Program-made: the position numbers and the translations under genes
Shown: one piece after another, positions 1 through 7,661 of the stretch
Layout of the letters: each line of letters begins with the position of its first letter
How positions within the stretch are numbered: the first letter of the stretch is position 1
Assembly (NCBI GenBank): GCA_033762195.1
Contig: JANRLV010000129.1
Location: 1 to 64,000 of the forward strand
Length of the DNA stretch: 64,000 bases
Reading direction: 5' to 3'
DNA from: SpSt-398 sp033762195
Lineage (GTDB): Bacteria > Bacteroidota > Bacteroidia > Chitinophagales > Chitinophagaceae
Notes under the pieces: model-generated
The model's input: only the letters and a program-made list of their open reading frames with translations
What the model was told of the DNA's origin: nothing
Database searches by the model: none

Positions 1-49
1 CGTCATCCGTCATCTGTCATCTGTCCTCCGTCATCTGTCATCTGTCCTC
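1..49 (-). repeat. Heptad tandem array, GATGACA family
   Basis: Seven 7-base units read on the minus strand (GAGGACA, GATGACA, GATGACG and variants). The array runs into the 3' end of the ATP-grasp/SET gene: its stop codon, TGA at 31-33, is part of a unit, and the last residues (TDDR) are encoded by the array. The same unit recurs at 13917-13990 in the opposite orientation. The array may continue beyond the window edge. Confidence 0.9.
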
Positions 50-1530
50 CTCCCCACCCTTACTACCTTCTCCTTCGGTTCAGTTTGGCGGGAAATGGCG
101 GTAAGACGTTTGCCGCGTTCGCGTTTGGTGACGGAATTACCAGCGATGCCTTTGATAACACCCCGGCAGTTAGCGGATCCACACCGACATTCAAAAGGCT
201 CTGCGGTGCGGTCAAGCAGTGTGGCATAATCAAGGGTAAGCTCCTCCCCTTTTTGAATGGGGCGGCGTGTGAGAACATTTAATCCATCATAGGAAGTATT
301 GGGATCACAACTGTGATTTTGCGGGGCCCATTGCAACGGGTCATCATCCCATAAAATATATACTTCGGTGCTGATGGGATAGGCATAGCGGCGAAAATGT
401 TCTTTCATTTCTTCGGGCCAATGTTTCTCCACATGGCGACGAGTTACGATCCGCTGGGCCCTTTCTTCGCCTTTGAAAATGATCTCCCCGGCTGGAATTT
501 CTTCTGTGGCATAAATGCCATAGCCCGCGATGGAGTTCCCTTTGATCCGGAATTTCTTTTGACGGCGTTTGTGACGGGCAATACCTTCGGCCACCATGTG
601 GTGGAGGAATCCTGATTGCCCGATGCCATCGTATTTCAGGATAAAATCGGCAGACCCTTCATAGCCATCGGAATAAAATACCGAGCAGGTAAAATTGATC
701 TCAAGAAAATAGATCTCATTGCGGTCATTGACCCTGAAATCCAATCGGGCATACCCCACCCCATTAAATGCATTGAATATCCTTTCGGCCGCCATCTTCA
801 ATTCGATCTCCAGCACGGTATCATTACAGGGTACATTGCAATCGGGATGAAGTTCGGAGGTTTTTAAGGCATAGGTCTTAAAAGCCCGATTGGGAGGAAA
901 TACATATTCCACGGGTTTGAAAACCGTACAGGTTTGCTCCGGGTAGGCATTGGCCGCCACCAGTACCGTGAACTCGCGTCCGGCGATGTATTCTTCCACG
1001 AGTAACTCACCGTACTCGGGAAGCAACTCTTCCACTTTTTGCCGGAGTTCCTTTTCTTCTGTCACCATGGAGTGTTCATCAATACCCAGGCTATCCCCCG
1101 CTTTGGATGGTTTTACAAAAAGAGGATAGGTCAACTGGTTATTGATGCCTTTCAAATCATCGGTATGTTGAACCAATACATAGGCCGGGGTCCTGACCCC
1201 TTCGCAAAAGGCCACATATTTCATCAATGGTTTGGGAGGATCGTACAGGTTGGAGCTTGGGCCGGTAAATGGTAGATTTAGCAATTCGAGCGTATGGATG
1301 ACATCAATGGAAGGCACTTCCCACTCCAGATAACCTTCACAAAGATTGACAAATACATCATACCCTTTTTTCGACAGGTCACGCAACTGGCGATAGGTAG
1401 TGAGTTTATTTAACAATACATGGTCCACGGTAGCCTCCGGATAAAGGGCCGTCAGGTCCCTGGCTGGATCATAATACTGATAATCTACCTTGGACGTTGA
1501 ATAATCGGGTTGTAGCACACAGATCTTCAT
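31..1530 (-). CDS. ATP-grasp ligase fused to a SET-domain methyltransferase
   Basis: 499 residues. Residues 1-318 resemble D-alanine-D-alanine-ligase-type ATP-grasp enzymes (VKPSKAGDSLGI at 139-150; the metal-binding strand LEINFTCS at 276-283), which join a carboxylate to an amine using ATP. Residues 327-437 form a SET domain: GYGIYA for SAM binding, NHSCDPNT at 405-412 and GEELTLDY at 428-435. A post-SET zinc motif CRCGSANCRG follows at 448-457. SET domains transfer methyl groups from SAM to lysine. A basic tail of about 40 residues ends inside a heptad repeat. The gene starts 3 bp after the stop of a shorter ATP-grasp paralogue, so translation is probably coupled. Domain calls are firm; the substrate is unknown, and a peptide-like or protein substrate is inference. 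Confidence 0.85.
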   Translation of the reverse strand: MKICVLQPDYSTSKVDYQYYDPARDLTALYPEATVDHVLLNKLTTYRQLRDLSKKGYDVFVNLCEGYLEWEVPSIDVIHTLELLNLPFTGPSSNLYDPPKPLMKYVAFCEGVRTPAYVLVQHTDDLKGINNQLTYPLFVKPSKAGDSLGIDEHSMVTEEKELRQKVEELLPEYGELLVEEYIAGREFTVLVAANAYPEQTCTVFKPVEYVFPPNRAFKTYALKTSELHPDCNVPCNDTVLEIELKMAAERIFNAFNGVGYARLDFRVNDRNEIYFLEINFTCSVFYSDGYEGSADFILKYDGIGQSGFLHHMVAEGIARHKRRQKKFRIKGNSIAGYGIYATEEIPAGEIIFKGEERAQRIVTRRHVEKHWPEEMKEHFRRYAYPISTEVYILWDDDPLQWAPQNHSCDPNTSYDGLNVLTRRPIQKGEELTLDYATLLDRTAEPFECRCGSANCRGVIKGIAGNSVTKRERGKRLTAISRQTEPKEKVVRVGRRTDDR

Positions 1531-1533
1531 ACA

Positions 1534-2619
1534 TTAGGGTTTATGACGCTTCAGCGCATCCTCGAGTATCTCACAGGTGAGCTGGGTAAATGATTTTCTG
1601 GCAAATCGAAGGATCGCGCCGATGGACGTAAAATTCTCATCTTCACTCAAACCGCATTGGGCATTTACTTCCAACACATACAGGTTTCCCGTTTCCTTAT
1701 CCATCCGAATATCTATACGCCCATAACCGGTACCGCCTACTGCTTTATACGCTGCGAGACTTAATTCCCGAAGGGGGGCCAATAATGCTGCTTCAGGTTC
1801 ACCGTAGTTATAGAGAAACTGGTCATTGTCAACCGGTTTTTCGTCCTCATAGGTTTCCCAAAGCCGGTCATAGGAAAGAAATTGTTCGGTCTCCGGCAGT
1901 CCCTGGTGAAACAATCGTTCTGCCGGGGGATAGAAGATCAATTCACTGTCACTGCTTCCAACCACCAGGGTAGTGAATTCTCTTCCTTTGATAAAAGCCT
2001 CTGCGATGATACCGCCGCCGGCCAGGTCCCAGCCATGATAACCTCCGCGCATTTCCTCCAGGCGGGTAGTACATTCTGTTTCGGTATGGACCACATTTTT
2101 TATACCGATACCCATGCTACCCCCAGAGATAGCCGGTTTCAGGATCAGGGGGGTACCTATCCGGTCAAATAAACCTTTCAGATTGGATCCCTCTTCATTC
2201 ATCACTTCCCATTTAGGTGTAGGAACACCCGCTGCCTCAAAGGCCTGCTTCATGGGAATTTTGGAAGTAGTGATCTCATAGAAGAAACGATTAGAACCGG
2301 TAAATACCAATCCTTCTTTTTTCAATGCCTCGATCACAGATACGCCAGGCGTTCCATTTATCTCATCGCCATCACATAAATTGATCACCAGGGGTTGTTT
2401 TCCATTGGCAGAAGAACCTATTTGCCGAATGATATCATGGTAATCATGTATCCCTACCGGTTGCCATTCCCATTCACATTTCAATTCATCAAAGACCCGG
2501 GTGTACTCTTTAATTCCTTCCGTAAAATCATAATAGTATTGCAGATTGGGGTCATCCGTATGGAGATACGGTGCCAGCACCCAGACCTTATATGAAGATA
2601 ATACCGATTGGATATTCAT
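1534..2619 (-). CDS. D-Ala-D-Ala ligase-like ATP-grasp protein
   Basis: About 361 residues from ATG 2619; an upstream TTG at 2631 is possible but less likely. It has the ATP-grasp fold of D-alanine-D-alanine ligases: a glycine-rich nucleotide loop (LKPAISGGSMGIG) and the metal-binding strand EVNAQCG near the C-terminus. That strand differs from the EVNTLPG typical of true Ddl, so peptidoglycan D-Ala-D-Ala synthesis is not assured. It lies 40 bp after kynU and 3 bp before the ATP-grasp/SET gene, which looks like a longer paralogue with an added methyltransferase domain. The two probably act on the same or successive substrates (inference). No specific substrate can be named. Confidence 0.85.
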   Translation of the reverse strand: MNIQSVLSSYKVWVLAPYLHTDDPNLQYYYDFTEGIKEYTRVFDELKCEWEWQPVGIHDYHDIIRQIGSSANGKQPLVINLCDGDEINGTPGVSVIEALKKEGLVFTGSNRFFYEITTSKIPMKQAFEAAGVPTPKWEVMNEEGSNLKGLFDRIGTPLILKPAISGGSMGIGIKNVVHTETECTTRLEEMRGGYHGWDLAGGGIIAEAFIKGREFTTLVVGSSDSELIFYPPAERLFHQGLPETEQFLSYDRLWETYEDEKPVDNDQFLYNYGEPEAALLAPLRELSLAAYKAVGGTGYGRIDIRMDKETGNLYVLEVNAQCGLSEDENFTSIGAILRFARKSFTQLTCEILEDALKRHKP

Positions 2620-2659
2620 GTACCCAAGCAATATAAAGTCTATTTATTAACTGATAAAA

Positions 2660-3940
2660 CTATATTTCTAACATTTCCTTTAAATAACTTCCGAATAACC
2701 AAACCTCATGAAAAGTATTGTATAAAGGAACGGGGGCAACCCGAATAACACCTGGTTCACGCCAATCGGCCATTACCCCTTTTTGGGTCAGATGGTCAAA
2801 TACCTTTTTTCCATTTTCAGGAAAATAAAGGGAGACCTGGCAGCCATGCTGGTCTTCTTGTGCGGGGGTTAAGATTTCCCATTGGGATGTATTGGCAGGA
2901 CCCTGACGGATATGATCCAGTATAAACCATAACCAGGCTGTCAGCTTTTTTTGTTTGGCAAGTATATTGGCCCAGCCAGCTTGCTCTATCACGGATAACG
3001 AGGACCGATGGGCGGCATAAAGAATGAGCGAGGGGGTACTCAACTGCCAACCTTCGGCTGTTTGAATGGGTTTAAAACCAGGTTCCATTTGAAACCGGGT
3101 TTCTTTTTCATACCCCCACCAACCGGCCATTCGGGGGATGGATGCATCCTGGTGAAATCGTTGATGGATGTATACCCCGCCGACAGCACCAGGTCCGGCG
3201 TTGAGGTATTTATAAGAACACCAGGCTGCAAAGTCAACATTCCAGGCATGTAGCTGCAGGGGTATATTACCAGCGGCATGGGCCAGGTCAAATCCAACCA
3301 GGGCACCTATTGACTGGCCGGCCTTTGTTATGGCTTCCATATCGAGTACCTGTCCGGTATAATAATTGATCCCACCCAAGAGGACAAGGGCCAATTCATT
3401 CCCTGTCTGGTGGATCTGTTGCAGGATATCTTCAGTTCGCAGCGTAGCCTCTCCTTCGCGGGGTTTTAATTCAATAAGGATATCCCTGGGATCCAGCCCC
3501 CGTGACCGGAGATGTGTTTCAAACATATACTGGTCGCTTGGGAAGGCTTTTGATTCACAAATGATCTTTACCCGTTTGCCCGAAGGGCGGTAAAAACTAA
3601 CCATCAGCAAATGGAGATTCACCGTAAGCTGGTTCATGACGGATATCTCTTCCGGATGACAACCCATAACGGTAGCCAGCGGCCGTGTAAGGGACTGATG
3701 ATATTCCATCCAGGGTTCCCGGGCATGAAAGAAACTTTCTACCCCCAGTACAGACCAGTCATCCAGAATGGTTTGGATATACTCTTTTGTTCGTTTTGGT
3801 TGAAGACCCAGTGAGTTGCCCAGGAAATAGATCTTATTATTACCAGCCGGCCCGGGCAAGATGAATTCATTCCGCATAGAGGACAATGGATCCTGTTGGT
3901 CCAATTCGCGCGCAAAGGCTTCGGTGAATTGAAAACTCAT
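2660..3940 (-). CDS. kynU: Kynureninase
   Basis: 426 residues, full length for the family. A PLP-dependent fold-type I enzyme that cleaves kynurenine or 3-hydroxykynurenine to (3-hydroxy)anthranilate and alanine. Visible features are the N-terminal YFLGNSLG motif, the PLP-contacting aspartate in GFDLAHAAGN (D218) and the Schiff-base lysine in CSYKYLNAGPG (K244). Its ATG overlaps the stop of the preceding PaiB-like gene by 4 bp (ATGA), so the two are translationally coupled. No tryptophan dioxygenase, formamidase or kynurenine monooxygenase is present in the window, so the enzyme either works with genes elsewhere or scavenges kynurenine. Confidence 0.95.
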   Translation of the reverse strand: MSFQFTEAFARELDQQDPLSSMRNEFILPGPAGNNKIYFLGNSLGLQPKRTKEYIQTILDDWSVLGVESFFHAREPWMEYHQSLTRPLATVMGCHPEEISVMNQLTVNLHLLMVSFYRPSGKRVKIICESKAFPSDQYMFETHLRSRGLDPRDILIELKPREGEATLRTEDILQQIHQTGNELALVLLGGINYYTGQVLDMEAITKAGQSIGALVGFDLAHAAGNIPLQLHAWNVDFAAWCSYKYLNAGPGAVGGVYIHQRFHQDASIPRMAGWWGYEKETRFQMEPGFKPIQTAEGWQLSTPSLILYAAHRSSLSVIEQAGWANILAKQKKLTAWLWFILDHIRQGPANTSQWEILTPAQEDQHGCQVSLYFPENGKKVFDHLTQKGVMADWREPGVIRVAPVPLYNTFHEVWLFGSYLKEMLEI

Positions 3941-4584
3941 AAGGCTTTGGGGGGATAAAGTGATGACTTCCGCTTTTGCATTTCTTCGGCAATGAACCGG
4001 GCACCGGTATCCCCATGGGAAAGTTGATCAATGATCTGCTGGAAACTTTTTTCATCACGGTTCTGGCTGAGCTTGAACACATGCTCAAGCCTTTTGACCT
4101 CTATCTCAAAGGGCCTTATTCCTTTCATCATCTTATCGAGATACTCCGGGGGCAAATTATCATAGACGGTTGAGGACTGAGGATTGTTCTTCTCAAAATA
4201 GAGGGTCAGTTTTTTCATGACCCCAACCAATTCTTCATCTGAACCAAAGCGGATAGGGCCATGGGCGTGTACAGACATATAATTCCAGGTGGATCCCATA
4301 TGTGGCATGGTGTACCAGGTAGCGCTTACATAGCAATTTGGACTGGTAAATACGGCCAGGATATTTTCGGGAAAAGCCTGAAAGGCTTTGATATGATCGG
4401 TTGCCTTGCTCATATGACCGATCAGGAAGGTCTTGCCTTCACGCACTTCAAGGAGAACGGGTACCTGGGTAGCAACGGGGCGTCGTTGATCATCCACCCC
4501 AAACAAAAGGGCAAGGGGATGGGCCAGCATGAAAGCCTTTATCTCCCCACTATCGGGTTCTTTGAAATCAGGAAGGTTGTACAT
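3937..4584 (-). CDS. PaiB-like FMN-binding split-barrel protein
   Basis: 215 residues. It opens with MYNLPDFKEPD, typical of the PaiB/FMN-binding negative regulator family, and carries the conserved stretches HMSKATDHIKAF and TWNYMSVHAHG that line the flavin pocket. Founding members were described as repressors of protease or sporulation genes, but the fold is a pyridoxamine-oxidase-like split barrel and many members probably act as flavin enzymes. Here it overlaps kynU by 4 bp, suggesting a role next to kynurenine metabolism (inference). It begins 27 bp after mrp, and a TATTTTTG promoter-like box lies 4 bp upstream of its ATG, so it may be expressed with or without mrp. Confidence 0.85.
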   Translation of the reverse strand: MYNLPDFKEPDSGEIKAFMLAHPLALLFGVDDQRRPVATQVPVLLEVREGKTFLIGHMSKATDHIKAFQAFPENILAVFTSPNCYVSATWYTMPHMGSTWNYMSVHAHGPIRFGSDEELVGVMKKLTLYFEKNNPQSSTVYDNLPPEYLDKMMKGIRPFEIEVKRLEHVFKLSQNRDEKSFQQIIDQLSHGDTGARFIAEEMQKRKSSLYPPKAL

Positions 4585-4588
4585 GGGA

Positions 4589-4596
4589 CAAAAATA
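4589..4596 (-). promoter_or_regulatory. TAnnTTTG -7 box before the PaiB-like gene
   Basis: TATTTTTG on the minus strand, followed by TCCC and the ATG. It is a perfect match to the Bacteroidota -7 box, but no TTG element is found 19-21 bp upstream and the leader would be only a few bases. It lies inside the small palindrome GGGAC/GTCCC. Confidence 0.4.
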
Positions 4597-4611
4597 AGTC
4601 CCTTGTCCGGA

Positions 4612-5706
4612 TCAGGACACTACTTCGATAACTTTTGTGGCCCCCATATTAGCGTTGCGCATGGCGATGCTGCGGGCAGCGAGGCCGGCAAAGTCTTCAA
4701 AGGCCTTACGGGTAACGGCATCCTCACTCAGCATGATGGGTACCCCTTTGTCGCCCCCTTCGCGTATGCTTTGTACAAGAGGTATTTGTCCCAGGAAAGG
4801 AATATCATATTCATCGGCGAGGCGTTTTCCCCCATCCTTTCCAAAGATGTAGTATTTATTATCGGGCAATTCGGCAGGTGTGAAATAACTCATGTTTTCA
4901 ACCAGGCCTACAATGGGTACATTGATCTGTGCTTGTCCAAACATGGCAATGCCTTTTTTAGCATCGGCCAGGGCGACATCCTGGGGTGTGGTCACGATCA
5001 CTACGCCCGTAACTGGAACGGTCTGCATCAGCGTCAAATGGATATCTCCCGTACCAGGAGGCATATCCACGACCAGGTAATCCAGGTCTCCCCAATATAC
5101 TTCGGTTACAAATTGCCGTATGGCGCTGCTGGCCATGGGGCCTCTCCAAACCACGGCATTCTTTTCATCCACCAATAATCCAATACTCAGTAATTTGATC
5201 CCGTATTTTTCCAGGGGAACGATCATCCCCTTTCCTTCTACCTCCATCATCATGGGTCTTTCTCCCCGCACACCAAACATGATGGGTACGCTTGGGCCAT
5301 AAATATCCGCATCCATCAGCCCCACTTTAGCGCCGCCTTTGGCAAGCGCCAGGGCCAGGTTGGCCGAAACAGTACTTTTTCCCACACCGCCTTTGCCACT
5401 AACCACGGCAATGATGTTTTTTACCTGCGGAAGCACGGCACCGGTATCTACTCGTTTGGTCGATGTATTTGACGTGAAATTCACTTTTACCTCGGCTTCT
5501 TTATTAACCAGCAGTTTAACAGCATGAATACAGGCATTCCCGATCATGTCTTTCATGGGGCAGGCCGGGGTGGTGAGTACCACGGTAAACGAGACCTTGT
5601 TTCCTTCAATCTCTATGTCTTTTACCATGTTCAGGGTCACCAGGTCCTTTCCCAGATCAGGTTCCTGCACATTACTTAAGGCCTCGAGCACTTTTTCCTT
5701 CGTCAT
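4612..5706 (-). CDS. mrp: Mrp/ApbC-type iron-sulfur cluster carrier ATPase
   Basis: 364 residues. An N-terminal MIP18-like domain (about 1-85, with the conserved cysteine in TTPACPMKD) precedes a ParA/MinD-type P-loop ATPase with the deviant Walker A GKGGVGKST at 104-112 and VDMPPGTGDIHL. Members carry and transfer Fe-S clusters in the cytosol. The paired C-terminal cysteines (CxxC) found after ENMS in the E. coli protein are absent here: ENMSYFTPAELPDNKYYIFG has none. The gene heads a minus-strand group (mrp, PaiB-like, kynU, two ATP-grasp genes) and has a TAACTTTG promoter box 35 bp upstream. Confidence 0.93.
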   Translation of the reverse strand: MTKEKVLEALSNVQEPDLGKDLVTLNMVKDIEIEGNKVSFTVVLTTPACPMKDMIGNACIHAVKLLVNKEAEVKVNFTSNTSTKRVDTGAVLPQVKNIIAVVSGKGGVGKSTVSANLALALAKGGAKVGLMDADIYGPSVPIMFGVRGERPMMMEVEGKGMIVPLEKYGIKLLSIGLLVDEKNAVVWRGPMASSAIRQFVTEVYWGDLDYLVVDMPPGTGDIHLTLMQTVPVTGVVIVTTPQDVALADAKKGIAMFGQAQINVPIVGLVENMSYFTPAELPDNKYYIFGKDGGKRLADEYDIPFLGQIPLVQSIREGGDKGVPIMLSEDAVTRKAFEDFAGLAARSIAMRNANMGATKVIEVVS

Positions 5707-5740
5707 TTTAAAAGCTTATGTTAAAAAAATGAATGGACTG

Positions 5741-5748
5741 CAAAGTTA
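5741..5748 (-). promoter_or_regulatory. -7 box TAACTTTG upstream of mrp
   Basis: A perfect TAnnTTTG match on the minus strand, 35 bp before the mrp ATG and followed by the common start context GCAGTCC. No clear TTG element lies 19-21 bp upstream. It diverges from the plus-strand box at 5794-5801. Confidence 0.55.
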
Positions 5749-5793
5749 AACATCCCGCCTGCTTTTTTGTTTCCTATTTAAGTAACTAGTCCC

Positions 5794-5801
5794 TATTTTT
5801 G
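5794..5801 (+). promoter_or_regulatory. -7 box TATTTTTG upstream of the CarboxypepD-like gene
   Basis: A perfect TAnnTTTG match ending 5 bp before the GTG start. A TTTG lies at 5766-5769, giving a 24-bp spacer, longer than the usual 19-21. Confidence 0.5.
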
Positions 5802-5806
5802 GCGAA

Positions 5807-6448
5807 GTGAAGAAAATTCTGCTTTATACCATCTTTTTGCTGCTCTTGATGCCTGCTCGCTCAAAAGCCCAATTTGAGTCCGTACGTGATTCTGTTGTAC
5901 AACTTTATGGTATTGTAATGACGGCTGACAGCCTGGTGGGCATCCCGGCCGTTAGTATTGTGGTCAAGGGTCAGAACCGGGGAACCATCACCAATGCAGA
6001 GGGTGTATTCTCGATCGTGGTATTAAAAGGAGATATAGTAGAATTTACCCATGTAAGTTATAAATCGAAACTGGTCACCATTCCCCGAAACCTTGATGGC
6101 AACCAATACAGTGTTGTTCAGTTAATGGTGGCTGATACCGTTTATTTACCAGCCACGATCATCAAACCCCGGCCTACCCCGGAACAGTTTGCCCGTGATT
6201 TTGTGAACGCCGAAGTGGATGATGATGACCTCGAAGTGGCCCGAAAAAATACAAGTATTGCTGCCAGAAGGGCTTTATTAAAGACCATTCCTTCCGATGG
6301 ACGTGAAGCAACGAATATACAGCTCCGCAATGTGGCCAACCGCGCCGTTTATGCCGGTCAAACACCACCCCTGAATATCTTCAATCCGGCTGCCTGGGCC
6401 GATTTTATTGATTCGTGGAAGAGAGGGGATTTCAAGAGGAAAAATTGA
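5807..6448 (+). CDS. Secreted CarboxypepD_reg-like domain protein
   Basis: 213 residues from a GTG start, chosen because it opens a clean signal peptide (MKKILLYTIFLLLLMPARS, cleavage near KAQ). Residues about 30-110 form a carboxypeptidase-regulatory-like beta-sandwich (LYGIVMTADSLVGIPAVSIV, then KGQNRGTITNAEGVFSI), the domain that also starts SusC-type receptors. The rest is helical and unassigned. Proteins of this layout are common in Bacteroidota as small periplasmic or outer-membrane-associated proteins of unknown role. The stop codon is followed after 2 bp by a CGAAT-core repeat block. Confidence 0.8.
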   Translation: MKKILLYTIFLLLLMPARSKAQFESVRDSVVQLYGIVMTADSLVGIPAVSIVVKGQNRGTITNAEGVFSIVVLKGDIVEFTHVSYKSKLVTIPRNLDGNQYSVVQLMVADTVYLPATIIKPRPTPEQFARDFVNAEVDDDDLEVARKNTSIAARRALLKTIPSDGREATNIQLRNVANRAVYAGQTPPLNIFNPAAWADFIDSWKRGDFKRKN

Positions 6449-6450
6449 TG

Positions 6451-6566
6451 ACACGAATTTTTGCGAATTTTCACGAATTTATTGATTCAGGTAATTAAGA
6501 TCTTCTACGTCTTATATAACTAATAATTCGTGCCATTCGCGCTCATTCGTAACAATTCGTGTAATT
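6451..6566. repeat. CGAAT-core repeat block, about 10-bp period, inverted arms
   Basis: Three exact 10-base units (ACACGAATTT, TTGCGAATTT, TCACGAATTT) at 6451-6480. A complementary arm follows at 6524-6566, with ATTCG spaced 9, 10 and 10 bases apart. The arms pair imperfectly across a loop of about 45 nt. The same family forms a near-perfect hairpin at 19207-19290. Confidence 0.8.
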
Positions 6567-6599
6567 CATATTGTCATAAATTCTAAAAAGGTTTCTCCT

Positions 6600-6607
6600 T
6601 ACTTTTG
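6600..6607 (+). promoter_or_regulatory. -7 box TACTTTTG upstream of 3-hydroxyacyl-CoA dehydrogenase
   Basis: A perfect TAnnTTTG match 21 bp before the ATG, followed by CCCC as at several other promoters in this window. No TTG at the ideal distance. Confidence 0.55.
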
Positions 6608-6628
6608 CCCCATTCAAAATCAATCCTT

Positions 6629-7531
6629 ATGTTCAACATTGGAGATAATGTTTCTGTCATTGGTGCAGGCACCATGGGAAACGGGATAGCGCATGTATTT
6701 GCCCAACACGGTTTTAAAGTTACCCTCATTGATATAGCTCAGCCACAATTGGACCAGGCGGTGGCTACGATTGGCAAAAACCTGGACCGGATGGTTGCCA
6801 AGGAGATCATTCGGAAAGAATTAAAGGCAAAAACACTCGATAATATCCGTACAGCCACTTCCATTGAGCAGGGAGTTAAGGAAGCCTCGCTTGTGATCGA
6901 AGCGGCTACAGAACAGACTGAACTCAAACTTCGGATATTTCAACAATTGGATACCTCTGCACCGGCGGATTGTATCCTGGCCAGCAATACCTCTTCCATT
7001 TCCATCACCAAGATCGCCGCTGTAACCCAGCGCCCCGACAAAGTGATCGGTATGCACTTTATGAACCCGGTTCCGGTGATGAAACTGGTGGAAGTGATTA
7101 ATGGCTATAATACAAGTAAAGAGGTCACTGAAACCATTATTGACCTGAGTAAGCAATTGGGAAAGGTTCCCTGTGTGGTGAATGACTATCCTGGATTCAT
7201 TGCCAACCGCATCCTGATCCCCATGATCAATGAAGCGATCTCCAGCCTGTATGAAGGCATTGCCGGTGTGGAAGAAATCGATTGTATCATGAAACTGGGT
7301 ATGGCCCACCCAATGGGCCCCCTGCAACTGGCCGATTTTATCGGACTGGATGTTTGCCTCTCCATTTTAAAAGTACTCCATGATGGCTTTGGCCATCCTA
7401 AATATGCCCCCTGCCCCTTGCTGGTCAATATGGTGACCGCCGGAAAACTAGGCGTTAAGTCAGGTGAGGGCTTTTATGTATATACACCGGGTAAGAAGGA
7501 ATTGGTCGTGAGCGGGAGGTTTGTTTCCTGA
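6629..7531 (+). CDS. 3-hydroxybutyryl/3-hydroxyacyl-CoA dehydrogenase
   Basis: 300 residues from ATG 6629; a TTG at 6605 overlaps the promoter box and is rejected. It carries an N-terminal Rossmann NAD-binding motif (VIGAGTMGNGIAH), the family signature with the catalytic histidine context GMHFMNPVPVMKLVEVI and NDYPGFIANRI, and the C-terminal dimerisation domain (MGPLQLADFIGLDVC). It oxidises (S)-3-hydroxyacyl-CoA to 3-ketoacyl-CoA with NAD(P), in fatty acid or butyrate/phenylacetate metabolism. The size fits the stand-alone FadB2/PaaH/Hbd type, not the fused multifunctional enzyme. It stands alone with its own promoter, so the pathway cannot be fixed from context. Confidence 0.93.
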   Translation: MFNIGDNVSVIGAGTMGNGIAHVFAQHGFKVTLIDIAQPQLDQAVATIGKNLDRMVAKEIIRKELKAKTLDNIRTATSIEQGVKEASLVIEAATEQTELKLRIFQQLDTSAPADCILASNTSSISITKIAAVTQRPDKVIGMHFMNPVPVMKLVEVINGYNTSKEVTETIIDLSKQLGKVPCVVNDYPGFIANRILIPMINEAISSLYEGIAGVEEIDCIMKLGMAHPMGPLQLADFIGLDVCLSILKVLHDGFGHPKYAPCPLLVNMVTAGKLGVKSGEGFYVYTPGKKELVVSGRFVS

Positions 7532-7661
7532 TTTTCCATTTTCCGGAAAATCCGTCCAAACACGGGAAACTGGCACCACCCACCTGCCATATAAAATATT
7601 GATTTTCATTTAAATAGGAGTCTGGCATCGCTTTGGAATTATCCCTGCCAAACCCCTAAAA

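Noticed and set aside
4261..5178. 305-codon plus-strand frame opposite mrp and the PaiB-like gene
   Set aside because: It crosses two well-supported genes on the other strand and shows no domain.
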